A stretch of DNA of 28,250 nucleotides from Cladosporium sp. IMV 00045 (Eukaryota; Ascomycota; Dothideomycetes; Cladosporiales; Cladosporiaceae): assembly GCA_001931905.2 (NCBI GenBank), contig MSJI02000821.1, positions 1-28,250 of the forward strand, written 5' to 3'. Below the pieces are notes generated by a model that saw only the letters and a list, made by a program, of their open reading frames with translations, was not told where the DNA came from and did no database searches. The stretch's first letter is position 1. The number at the start of each line of letters is the position of its first letter. Of the stretch, positions 8,134-17,927 are shown piece after piece. The position numbers and the translations under genes were made by a program.

Positions 8134-11100
8134 CTAGACCACCAGCACCATCACGATAAAGCTCACAACACCAACAGCAACCGATAAGCCACTCGCCACC
8201 CTCGCCGACGCGCTATCAGCATCGACCTCAGCAGCAGTCGAACTCGGCTCCGAACCGTCCGTCCCTGAAGCGCCTTCATCCGCATCAGAACTCGAAGCAG
8301 AAGGCGAACCAGAACCGGTCCTCGAAGCAGTAGAAGTAGCAGTAGCATCCTCCTCCGTCCTCACGTCCGACAACTCAACAGTCTCCGTCCCATTAACGAC
8401 CACCGCCCCGCCACTCGGCGCAACACTCAACGTCTGCCCATCAACGACCGTCTGCTTTCCAGCAGAAACCGTGACCGTGCTGCTACCGTAATGCAAAACG
8501 ACATCATCGCCCGTGGCAGAAGCGGTGAGCGTCTCCCCGTCATGCACCAGAGTCGCAACGGCGCTGTTCGAAGTTGCAGGAGCAGTTTCCACCGCCGCCG
8601 CAGGGAGTGAAATCTCACTCCCATCAACCGCCACGACTCCACCGGTCGGCGCGAGACTGTACGTTTTGCCATTGAAAGTCGTCTCTTCTCCCGCTGCTAC
8701 AGTGATCGAGCCACTGCCCTGCTGGAAAACGACTTCACTTCCGGTCGGGGAAGCTACGATCTTATCGCCGTCATGGTCGAAGGTAGTTGCGATGCTCCCT
8801 TCTTTATTTTTGCCAGCGCCCTGCTCGAAAGTCACCGTGTTGCCACCGTGCACGAGCATACCGCCAGATTCAGGGACGCTGATTTCCACGCCGGCGAAGG
8901 TAGCCACCGCACCAGCCGACATGATGGTAGTGAGACCGGAGCCTTCCAAGGCGATCGTAGAACCACTCACGACGGCAGAGAACGTCTCGCCTGCGTGAGT
9001 CCACACTTCAGCTGCAGTGTCGCCGTCTTTGTTCCTAGTAGGAACGGCGGGCGCGGGCGCGGGCGCAGCGTGTGTTATAGAGCCGTCGACTACGATGGCG
9101 CTGCCGTCGGCTGCAGCGCTGTAGATGTGAGTGCCGATTGTGACGACGCTGCCGTGGGCGGCGCCGGCAGAGAGGCCTTCTTGCTCGATGATGAGGGAGC
9201 CGCTGACGGAGTGGAAGGTTGCTGAGCCGCCGCCTGGTAGAGCTATGACTGTGGGTTCTGGGGTGTTTTGAGGTGACGGGGCGTTTTCTGTGAAAGGCTC
9301 GGGCTCGGAGTCGTTGCTGGAATCTTGAGGGCTGGCGGCAGGTTGCTTGTCGTCGGCTGTATCCGATTCTGGCGAGCTGTCTGTGTTGTGAGAGCCCGAC
9401 GCCGGTGATTCTGGAGAGTCTTGATCCTTCGCTGCTCCAGTTTCGGCGGCATTTGCGGATTCAATGGCGCTGAAAATAACAGAGATCGGATTGTTAGGCT
9501 TCACTGGTTCCTCGTTTCCAGATCCTTCGTTGGCTTCATTGGTCGGGTCTGGGAGCTTTGGCTCTGCTGGAGGATCTTGCTCAGAGCTTTCTTGCTTGGG
9601 GTCATCTTGCTTAGGTTCATCTGGTTGCGAAGCGGGCGGGTCATCTTTGCTGTCATCTTGATCAGGCTGGTTTGTCGGCTCGTCCGGACGCTGCGTCTCT
9701 TTGGGACCATCCCCATTATCCCCAGACGATGAATCCTCATCATCCGGACCAAAAGAAGGCGGCTTGACTTCAGACTCCGAGGTGTTCTCGGGATCTTCCT
9801 CTGGCAGTGCAGTTTTCGAAGGTTTATCATCCTCAGGCAGCGAGGTGTTGGGAGGATCGGTAGGTTTCGGCGTATCAGCCGGCGCGGCATCTGAGGTCTG
9901 CTCTGGATTACTGCCGGGAACGGTGGGCTGAGCAATGGAATCCACGGGCTTGAGGGCGATGGGAGGATCGTAGACGCCGTCGATGCCGCCGATGCAGTTT
10001 GACCAGTCTGGATCGATGTCGCGGACTTCCAAGGGGATGGCGAGGATGGGATCTGGTTGATGGTTAGTTAGCGAGATCCGATCATACGACTATAAAGGGA
10101 CGCATACCGTAATCCGCCGTTCTCGGACACGTCCAATTCGCTGGCATGGTCTCACGATTGCCTCTTCTGGGATCGAACATGGCCATTGAAGAGGCACATC
10201 GAGGCTGGCTCTGATAGATATAGTCCGGCACGGGGCTCACATATCTGTCGAAGAATGTTAGTAAGTCCACACATCACCGACAGTGTTCCTCAGGAGATCG
10301 TATCCAAACCTACAAATCAGTGAAATTGAACGAAGCGGACATGCCCAATCCATTATAGCGACCCCAGCCGTGAATGGAGCTCAAATTGGCCGTGTTCGTA
10401 ATAGCCACGATCTGATCGTAGTGCGTCTTGCCGAAGAAGCTGCAACTGTCGCGGGCATACAAGGAATCGAAAGAGACATAAACGGTCGGGCTCGTCAGAG
10501 TCGTTCCGAGTGTCTCGATCGTGACAGGCCCAGTGGCATTGGCCGTGATGGCGGAGTAATTGCCGTTGATCCAAGTGCTTGACTCAGGAGGCCAGTAGAT
10601 GAGCTGGACGGTTCCTCCGTTGACTTGACACGATTGACAGCCAAGCGTGCAACCTGGAGCAAACTTGGATGAGGGGTCCCAGAAGAAGACATTGGTGGTG
10701 ATAGTCGCGACGTCTTCTGTTTGAGTGCCAGTGGTGGTTGTGTACGTTGTCCAATTCATGCCGCCGCCTACCCTACCGTCCTCGTTGTGACCATAATAGT
10801 TCTCATTACTCTGGAAAGCACTATAGAGAGTAGAGCAAGGCGCGCCAGTGACGGAAGCCTGCGTACACGATGGCGGGTCTCTGATAGCAAGCGATATCGC
10901 CTTGTCTTCTGCAGAGTTCCAAGACGCTACCGGGGCTGAGCAGGAAGGTGCCTGAACATCGCTGTAGACATTGCTGCTGCAACCCACAGGCTTCGGGTGA
11001 TCGCGAGGTTCGTACTTGTGATAGATCCAGTCTTCCCACTGTTCCTGGCATTCCGGAACGTAGCTAGGCAGAGTACATGTCGGTGCGACCAGCGTGCCGT

Positions 11101-11779
11101 TGCCGAAGTAGTCTATCCTTGTGAGCTCATCTCTGACGAAGGTTGTCGTTCTAGTTTCGGTAGCTTTGCTTGTTTGCGTGTATGAGGCTGACAGCTGGGT
11201 CACTGTAGTGTATGTATCTTGGGGATGAGCACCGTTATAAACCGTAACAGTTGTGGTTCCAGAGACGATAGATGAAGTGTAACTATACGAGAATTCTGTG
11301 ACAGTATAGGTCTTGGTTGCGTCTGTGAATACGGCAGTCCAGGCGTCTTCAGCAGACGTATTCGCAGCCCAGTAGGCGCTCCATTGCTGCCAGCAATCGC
11401 CTGACGTAAAGCTCAAAGTATAGTTGCCTTGAGGTGGTGCTGTGACCGTGGGAGCACTTTCGTCTGGATGTGAGATCGGGTCTGAGGTGATGCTTGAGAG
11501 GCTGGAAGAAGACGTCGTACCGGAAGCACTCGACGAGCGACTCATTCCCATGCCAGCAGCAACGAAAGCTCCGATGTCGTCTGAAGTTGCTGTGCTCGTC
11601 GTACCGCTTGTGATGGAGTTCAAAGTCGCTGGCTCCGACACTGCTCGCATCGAGGAGCTCGTTGTTGAGTTGGCCCATAGCACCATATTCGACTCAGCCG
11701 TGGTGAATTGAGAAAGCAGACATAACGACAACAGAGCAGCAAACGACGTCCGCGCCATCGACCTTTTGCCTACTGCCAT
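8134..11779 (-). CDS. Large secreted, probably GPI-anchored repeat protein
   Basis: Three exons, 11779-10314, 10244-10108 and 10052-8134, give 1173 residues. Both introns are short (69 and 55 nt) with CTAAC branch points. The N-terminus has a signal peptide ending near residue 28. A Ser/Thr-rich stretch follows, then a Cys-containing ectodomain to about residue 560 with many N-glycosylation sequons, including the GCTLGCQSCQVNGGTVQLIYWPP region. Residues about 565-800 are acidic and rich in Pro, Ser, Asp and Glu. Residues about 800-1096 hold four degenerate repeats of about 74 residues with patterns such as GSGSITVAAGEETTFNG and GGVVAVDG. A Ser/Thr-rich stalk and a hydrophobic C-terminus (GLSVAVGVVSFIVMVLVV) fit a GPI-anchor signal. 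From memory, similar secreted ectodomains occur widely in filamentous ascomycetes without a known function. A role as wall protein or adhesin is inferred. Confidence 0.8.
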
Positions 11780-12936
11780 GTCTAGAAACGAACTGGCGCA
11801 CTACTCTCGCCAATCTTTCGAGTATGCGAGAAAGCGACGGCGTCGTTTAGACGAAAGAACAAGAAGACACCAGCAGGATTGGCAACCAGAGAAGCGAAAG
11901 AGAGTCGGCGGTGGCGCACGCGCCTTACGAGAAGCACTATAACCGCCCATTCTGCGATGCCCACCGGCGTCTGCCTGCATACACGAACGTTGGGCTTTTC
12001 TTAATCCAGCTTTCAGCTGAAGGATTCCTAGTGAAACGTCGATAGCGCCGCGGCTTTCATTAGCACCGAACAAGGCTTGGTCATCCTGGTTTGGGTGAAG
12101 TGCGGCTCTGTTGGTTACGGAGATCTGACTGCAGAGAATGGTCCTATTCGATGGCGGTCTTCATCTGGTATGCGAGTGGCTTGCATGGTGGATCGCAATT
12201 CTTGGAGAGCCCATCTCCAGTATTGCTTTTCGCATGCTCTTGTCCGGGGAGGTCCTGCGGATCATTCCAGCTGAAGTGCTGGCAAGCGCTAGCAAGGACG
12301 GCTCATGCATTGTTGCCGGGGTGTGTATATTGCGGTTTGTGGAGGATCCTTGATGTGATGAATGCAGTGGCGGGCCAGAAGAGCTGCACGAACGCCTTGC
12401 CGTTTGGCTTGCTGGGTCTGGAAGCGTTGGGAGCGACTGCAAAATGAATGATACACGGGACAAAAAGATCACAAAACTGAGCATACGTCCAACCTAGAAA
12501 TCTATACCTTATTTAAGCCCTTGTCGAAAAGATCCCCATCAGATAGTAAGACTTTCTGAAGTATCTCAAATCTCCTCGAGCTCAAAAGGTTTGAGGATCG
12601 AGGCTCAGTGCAAGCCCTAGCATTGCGGAGTTCGTGAGAAGCCAGACTGCCTCTAGGCGAGAGCTTTCAAGATTGAGCAATAAGGTGAGAGATGTGGTGA
12701 TGTCGAGATAACAAGATACTGCTATTCGAGAAGGGGCGGAACAATAACAGCATGGTAAAACTATGTAGTTGCCCCCAGTAGACGCACCAACGCCCGTATA
12801 TACGAGCGAGAAAGGAAAAAGTGATCAAACAGCAAAAGAACGCCTTCGCTCATTATCTTTTTTGTTCTTACAGATTAACAGCCTCGAATCGAGAGAAAAA
12901 GGACAAAATCAACTCTCTCCTATCTTCAGCTCAGCT
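11780..12936. other. Intergenic region upstream of the surface-protein gene
   Basis: This 1.16-kb gap lies between the start of the surface-protein gene and the 3' end of the Has1 gene, both on the minus strand. It should contain the promoter of the former (near 11780-12100) and the 3' flank of the latter (about 12750-12936). Small frames at about 11801-12484 show no domain or splice logic, and several lack an ATG. I see no gene. Confidence 0.4.
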
Positions 12937-15073
12937 CTAATACTTCTTCCTCCCACCATTTTGCTTCGGCTGGCTGCCGTAAGCACGACGGCCCTCATTG
13001 CCCTTCTTCATGCTGGCGCCAAGGGCGATGTCGACGCGCGGAGGGGTGGGGAAGCCGAAGGATTTGGCGACCTTGACGAGGTCGAGGCTGTTGATGTTGA
13101 AGACGCTGCGCAGGCTGTGCGACGCGTAGGCTTGCAGGTAGGAGCGGTAGCCGTCTTTGGCGGACTGGAAAAGAATGTTAGCAGCTGATTGTATGATGGG
13201 TTTTGGAGATGTCTGGGAAACTTACCTTGTTCAAGTAGTAGTTCTTGCCGATGAGCATTTCGAGCTGACTCTGAATGTCGAGGATCTTCTTGGGAGGAAG
13301 CTCGAACTCGACAAGAGGGACCTTGGCCTCCTTGAGGTGACCGAGGAAGCCGACCTCGTTGGGCTGCAGGAACATCAAACTCTTGCCCTTGCCGTTGGCA
13401 CCTCTCGCCGTACGACCGACGCGGTGGATGTAGTCTCTAGGGTCATCGGGCGGGTCGAACTGGACGATCCAGTCGACGGCGGGGATATCGAGACCGCGGG
13501 CGGCGACGTCTGTGCAGATGAGAGTGCCTTGCTTCGCGTTACAGAATTCGAAGAAGGTGTTGGTGCGTTTTTGTTGCTTCTGCTTGCCGTGCAGATCGAG
13601 GACGGGGAGATCGATGTAGTTGAGGAGCTCGGAGTAGTATTTCACGCAGTTGCAGCTGCTGAAGAAGACGATAATCTTCTTCTTAGGGTGCTTCTTAAGG
13701 AAAGTGAACAGCAGCTTGAAACGCATGTCACTCTCGCAGATCACGTAGCCCTGCTCCAGGCCGGCGACGGTGCTGTGCTCCTGCTTGTGATCGACGTTGA
13801 TGTAGAGTGGTCCGGCTCTGAGCGATATTCTCGCGAGGTCCTCGACCTTGGTTGTCTGAGTGGCGGAGAAGAGCATGGTCTGGCGGTCCTCCTTGGGCAA
13901 GATCTTGACGATCTGGCGCATTTCGTCTTCGAATCCGACTTCGAGAATTCGGTCAGCCTCGTCGATGACAAGAGCCTTGATGTTTTTGAAGACGAATCCC
14001 TGGGTGTTCTGCAAGTGGTCGAGCAATCTTCCGGGAGTAGCGATCAAGAGGTTGACGCCCTTTGCCAGCTTCTCAGCCTCAGCTCTTCTATTGGCACCAC
14101 CGATGACAATGCCGTAAGTCTGCGAGTGGTGCTCCATGAGTTCGCGTGCCACACCGAAAATTTGCAGGGCGAGTTCTCTTGTGGGAGAAACGACAATAAC
14201 ACCAGTTCCGTTTCTAGGCTTGAATCGCAGCGAGTGCAGCATCTCAATGGCGGGAATCAAGAAAGAGAGAGTTTTACCAGATCCAGTCTTCGCAGCACCC
14301 AGCACATCTCTTCCGGCAAGCGCAGGCGGGATCGCGCGCTGTTGAATCTCGGTCATGGTATCGTATGGCATGGCGTTGATTGCCTTCATCGTTCGCTCGG
14401 ACAGGTTCAGCTCAGCGAACTTCTTCGGCGTCGCGTCTGTGTTTGGTAACGAGACACCAAGGGCAGAAGGCAAGTCGGACTGCTCTCCCAGATCGCCGTT
14501 CGCTTTGGGCTCGTCCTCCTGGTCCTCCTCACCCTCTTGCTCATTGGAGCTTTCCTCCTCATCTTGTGCCTCGTCGCCTTCAGATTCGAATCCTTCAAAC
14601 TCGTCGTTTTCGGCGCCGGCGGCAGCATCCTTGAGCTCGCCGTTGACCTGCTCCTCCTCGTCGATCTCATCGTCGTGTTCCTCCAACGCCTCTTCTGTGA
14701 CAGCCTCACGCTTCTGCTTCTTTTCCTTCTTGTGTTCCTTCTTTGACTTTTTCGCCGCAGGCTCGTCAGCAGTGGAGTCGCCGTTCACAGCAGGCGCAGC
14801 AGCAGCAGAGGAGTCGCCGTTGGTCTGAGGGACGACATCGTCTTCCAGCTTGCGCTTCTTCTTGTCCTCCTTCTTCCTCACATCCTCTTTTCTCTTCTTC
14901 TGTGTTTGCGCGACCATTTCGTTGCTGTCTTCTTTGGTAGGCGAAGGCAGGCCACCGGACATAAGAGCCGGGTAGACGGGACGCTTCTTGTTCCTCAATC
15001 GCTTGTTGAGGTAGGCTTGCTTGCGTGGATTTGCTTCTCGTATGAAGTCGTCGGGGCTGGCATACAACTTCAT
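12937..15073 (-). CDS. has1: DEAD-box ATP-dependent RNA helicase Has1-like
   Basis: Two exons, 15073-13226 and 13164-12937, are joined at a GTAAGT donor and a TTCCAG acceptor with a GCTAAC branch point, giving 691 residues. This nucleolar helicase acts in 40S and 60S ribosome assembly. The Q-motif region reads [14 protein letters not shown]. Walker A is AAKTGSGKT (K267), motif Ia PTRELALQ, motif II DEAD (371-374), motif III SAT (403-405), and motif [11 protein letters not shown] from H550. The [12 protein letters not shown] segment and the C-terminal exon text ([19 protein letters not shown]) are Has1 hallmarks. The N-terminal 200 residues are Lys-rich then Glu/Asp-rich, and longer than in budding yeast (505 residues). 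The first 37 residues look unlike a usual Has1 N-terminus, so M38 ([10 protein letters not shown]) is an alternative start. The tail GRRAYGS...GGRKKY is basic. Confidence 0.93.
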
Positions 15074-15424
15074 TTCTCAAGGGAGAGAGTTGCACATGCG
15101 ACAAGCATCTTCAAAGGGCGATCGGTCTTGCGCCAGCCAAAGTGGGCCGCGGGATTTGGCCTGCAGCGAGACTTTTTTTCCTTCACTGCTTGACATTGAT
15201 CCGAGATTCAGCCGGCTGCCGATTGCTTGACGTCTTTAACCCTTACCCTAAGCACTACTGATTGTGATCCACACTCTCTACAACAACACAACCGTTCAAC
15301 ATACGAATTCGATACTTTCATACACTAACCTACAATTGCTATCTTCTCATACCATCAGGCTCCAAATGAACCACAAGCTCACTCAACCAGCTCAATTATC
15401 CCGCAGCTTTCATCACAATCGCCC
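15074..15424. promoter_or_regulatory. Has1 promoter and 3' flank of the zinc-finger gene
   Basis: This 351-bp gap lies between two minus-strand genes. The 15074-15240 half is the presumed Has1 promoter and leader. The AT-richer 15250-15424 half should be the 3' untranslated region of the C2H2 gene. No gene and no clear core-promoter element are visible. Confidence 0.4.
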
Positions 15425-16138
15425 TCACAATTCTCCCCTCTTAACCTTAGGAATCCTCATCTTATGCACCTCCCTCAAATGATCAATCAACTTATCATAT
15501 CTCGGAAGGCCATTCTCACCCACGCGGTTACATCCTCGTTCCGTACAAGGAAACAAGTTACGCTTCGTCATGTGAGTTTGGATGTGTCGTTTCAAATCAT
15601 CCTTTCTCTTAAAACCTTCGCTTCGCGTGCAGCCGGGGTGGACGCAGACCCAAGGTCTTCTGCACGTATGTTAGTGTGGCAATATCTTGAGGCGAGCAAT
15701 GAGTTGCACTCACCCTTGTTCCCCATCTGTTGATGAGCTATGAGATTGCGGAGAACTTCCGTTGGTGGAAGAAGATTGTGCAGACTGCTGCCTGTTCATA
15801 GGCTGGGAAGGTCTGGGTTGATCTCTCGGAGAGGCCTGTATGCCGCGAGCATACTGTTGTGAAGGATACTGTTGTTGAGGATACTGTCGAGCATCTCGTT
15901 CCATCGGTCGAGTCTGAACAGGCGACCGAGGGTATTGCTGGGCATGCTGTGCATACGGCGACTGCAGACCGGCTTGCGGCACTTGATAGTTGTAGTCATA
16001 CGGCTGTCGTGTACCTGCTTGCGGCATTCGAGGTACTTGAGCTACTTCGGGACTATAGTATTGACAGTCGTCGATGTTACCAGCCGGCGAATACCATCCG
16101 GCATAGCCGTTGGGGTTAGAAGGGTACCTCGAAGACAT
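15425..16138 (-). CDS. C2H2 zinc-finger protein with Gln/Tyr-rich N-terminus
   Basis: Two exons, 16138-15714 and 15659-15425, are joined over a 54-nt intron (GTGAGT donor, ACTAAC branch, TGCAG acceptor), giving 219 residues. The first 140 residues are low complexity, rich in Tyr, Gln, Pro and Ser (for example YSPAGNIDDCQYYSPE and RQYPQQQYPSQQYARG), and resemble an activation or prion-like region. Exon 2 encodes two C2H2 fingers. The first is VCVHPGCTRSEGFKRKDDLKRH... with C-x4-C-x14-H-x3-H. The second is degenerate, FPCTERGCNRVGENGLPRYDKL..., ending in H-x4-H. Finger one has the KRKDDLKRHIQTH helix typical of DNA-binding fingers, so it is a likely transcription factor. The gene is easy to miss because the fingers sit only in the second exon. 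Its targets are unknown, and a GCCTC-rich cluster lies upstream. Confidence 0.82.
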
Positions 16139-16221
16139 GGCTATGGACTGTGATGATTGATGCTGTTGAACATGAACACAACTGTGTTCCCAGTGCCATT
16201 TTATCTACAGCAGTGAAGGTG

Positions 16222-16488
16222 GCCTCTTTTGATCACATCAAGGCGCCTCATGAAAGTTTCAAGTTTTGTGCCTCTCATACCATAGGCCTCATTTGAAGCT
16301 GTGAAGCGCGTGTCGATCAAATCAATCAGGACATGAAGTGGCATCGACAACACTGATCTGCTTAAAAGATAATGACAAGGCGACCTCTTATAGCCCGACA
16401 TCTTTGAGGCTCGCGAGAATCCCACGATAATCAGGCAGATGCTTTTGCCTTTTGGAGGCGGCCTCTCTGTACTGCATCGGGAGGCCTC
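16222..16488. promoter_or_regulatory. Cluster of nine GCCTC/GAGGC elements
   Basis: GCCTC occurs at 16222, 16245, 16270, 16286, 16461 and 16484. Its complement GAGGC occurs at 16406, 16455 and 16481. The last pair overlap in the palindrome GAGGCCTC (16481-16488). About 0.5 would be expected by chance in 267 bp on both strands. The cluster starts 84 bp upstream of the zinc-finger ATG, so a binding-site array is plausible but unproven. Confidence 0.4.
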
Positions 16489-17770
16489 GGGAAATGAGGA
16501 TAGGGCATCGAATAGGGTAATTGTACTTGTATCAGATGAAACGAAGTAAAAAAGGCCTTAGGCACTCGACGATAACTGAGTCTTACGCAGGTGTAGATGG
16601 AGCATGGTCTTCGTCGCGATCGTGAAGTCGCACGAGCTGATCGTCACTCGATCCCGGCTTTTGATCTGCCCACAGCGTGCATACGCCTGCATACGATCTC
16701 GGATGTTGGAAAGCAACCACCTTAGACTTCTCAGACAAAGGCCCATAATTAGTTAAATTCACTGTGTTCTATGTAGACAATATCGCTGCTCGCAAAAGCG
16801 CTCAAGTGGTGGGTCGATTCAGTAGACGACCCGGCGTGGAATGCAATAGCATACGCCACCAGCAAAGCCTCACGGCAGTGTCATGCATGTCAAGCACCAC
16901 TCAACTATCAACTTTATCATTTGAAGATCTCTCACATTGCGTCGAAACCAAAGTCGGAATACACGCCCATCGACATCCCCAATTTCAATCTCAACTTCTC
17001 ACACCCCAGCCTCGCCACCTCCATACAAGACGATAAGCGAGCCAACCTGCAACCTCCATCTGTCCGTTTGTTTGCCTTCAGGCCATCAGAAAACAAGGGG
17101 AAAGGAAAACCTCCTCAACAGTACAAGAGCATCGTCAGCCCGGAGTATTTTCGACCGCTGACTTGCCAGCGCGGTAAGTAATTAAAGCGGTGGATTAAAG
17201 TCAGTTGACGATGATAGAGAAGGGAGATACATGCCTTAAGGCCTCCAGGAATCAATAGTCATGCAGGGATCTCGTACTACCTGTCCATGAGCCTTGAGAT
17301 TCAGAGATGTGTGCCACGTAGCAGCGAATAGGTAGCACGGGCTGGCTGAGCCGACGAGCGTAGCGACTAGAAGATAAAACATGAAAAGTGAAGGTATCTG
17401 TCCTTTACTTTCGCTGTCAAGGCAGCGCTCTCGCCCCAATCGAGCACGATTGACCAGTCAAAGTCGAGAAATAATTAGAAAGGCAGCCAGTAGTGAGAAA
17501 GATGCAAGCAGGGAGTCCGCGTAGTGTTTCGATTGTATACTCAAAGAAGAGAAGAGGAAGAAGGAGAAGAAGCGCCTACCTGTCTGTCTGCTTGCCAGCC
17601 AGCTTGCCTTATCTACAAACCTAATCCTACACAGCCCTGCAATTCCCAAAAGAAGGCGATGTCGTCTTCAAGCGTGGTTGTGTCATCTCCCGCGCGCACA
17701 AGGAAACCGATCGGAAAAGATACAGAGCGAGAAGGGAAGAAGAAGAAAAGCAATGAATTTCAAACAGGCC

Positions 17771-17844
17771 GAGAGGGAAAACGAAAGGGAGAGAGAAAAC
17801 AAAAGCCCAATTTGGCAAATTCCCCTCTCTCTCCCTTCCCTCTC
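17771..17844. other. Purine/pyrimidine imperfect inverted repeat
   Basis: The left arm GAGAGGGAA (17771-17779) plus GGGAGAGAGA (17787-17796) pairs with the continuous right arm at 17826-17844. There is a 7-base bulge and a 29-base loop. The loop contains its own small palindrome, AATTTG-G-CAAATT, at 17809-17821. The structure lies 84-157 bases past the NOT3/5 stop codon on the minus strand and could fold in that mRNA's 3' untranslated region. Confidence 0.6.
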
Positions 17845-17927
17845 GCCTCGAAGTTCGTGTGTTTGTATATGCGGGGCCCGAACACGCCTCGAAAAACCAG
17901 CGTCAGCCGTGCATTGTGTCATGTACT

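Larger units (their letters stand above)
16139..17927. promoter_or_regulatory. Intergenic region upstream of the C2H2 gene, 3' flank of NOT3/5
   Basis: This 1.8-kb region lies between two minus-strand genes. Near the zinc-finger start it holds the GCCTC cluster (16222-16488). Near the NOT3/5 end it holds purine-rich and pyrimidine-rich tracts (about 17535-17850) that form an imperfect inverted repeat. Frames at about 16921-17181 and 17524-17955 lack ATG starts or domains, or are low-complexity, so no gene is called. Confidence 0.45.

Noticed and set aside
12091..12447. Possible Cys-rich plus-strand protein
   Set aside because: It has no signal peptide pattern, irregular composition and no supporting context.
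13157..14449. Long plus-strand open frame (430 codons)
   Set aside because: It is antisense to Has1 and lies inside its conserved helicase core. Strong codon bias on the real strand keeps this frame open, and it has no domains.
16921..17181. 86-codon frame near the C2H2 gene
   Set aside because: It begins at TTG rather than ATG and has no recognisable family.
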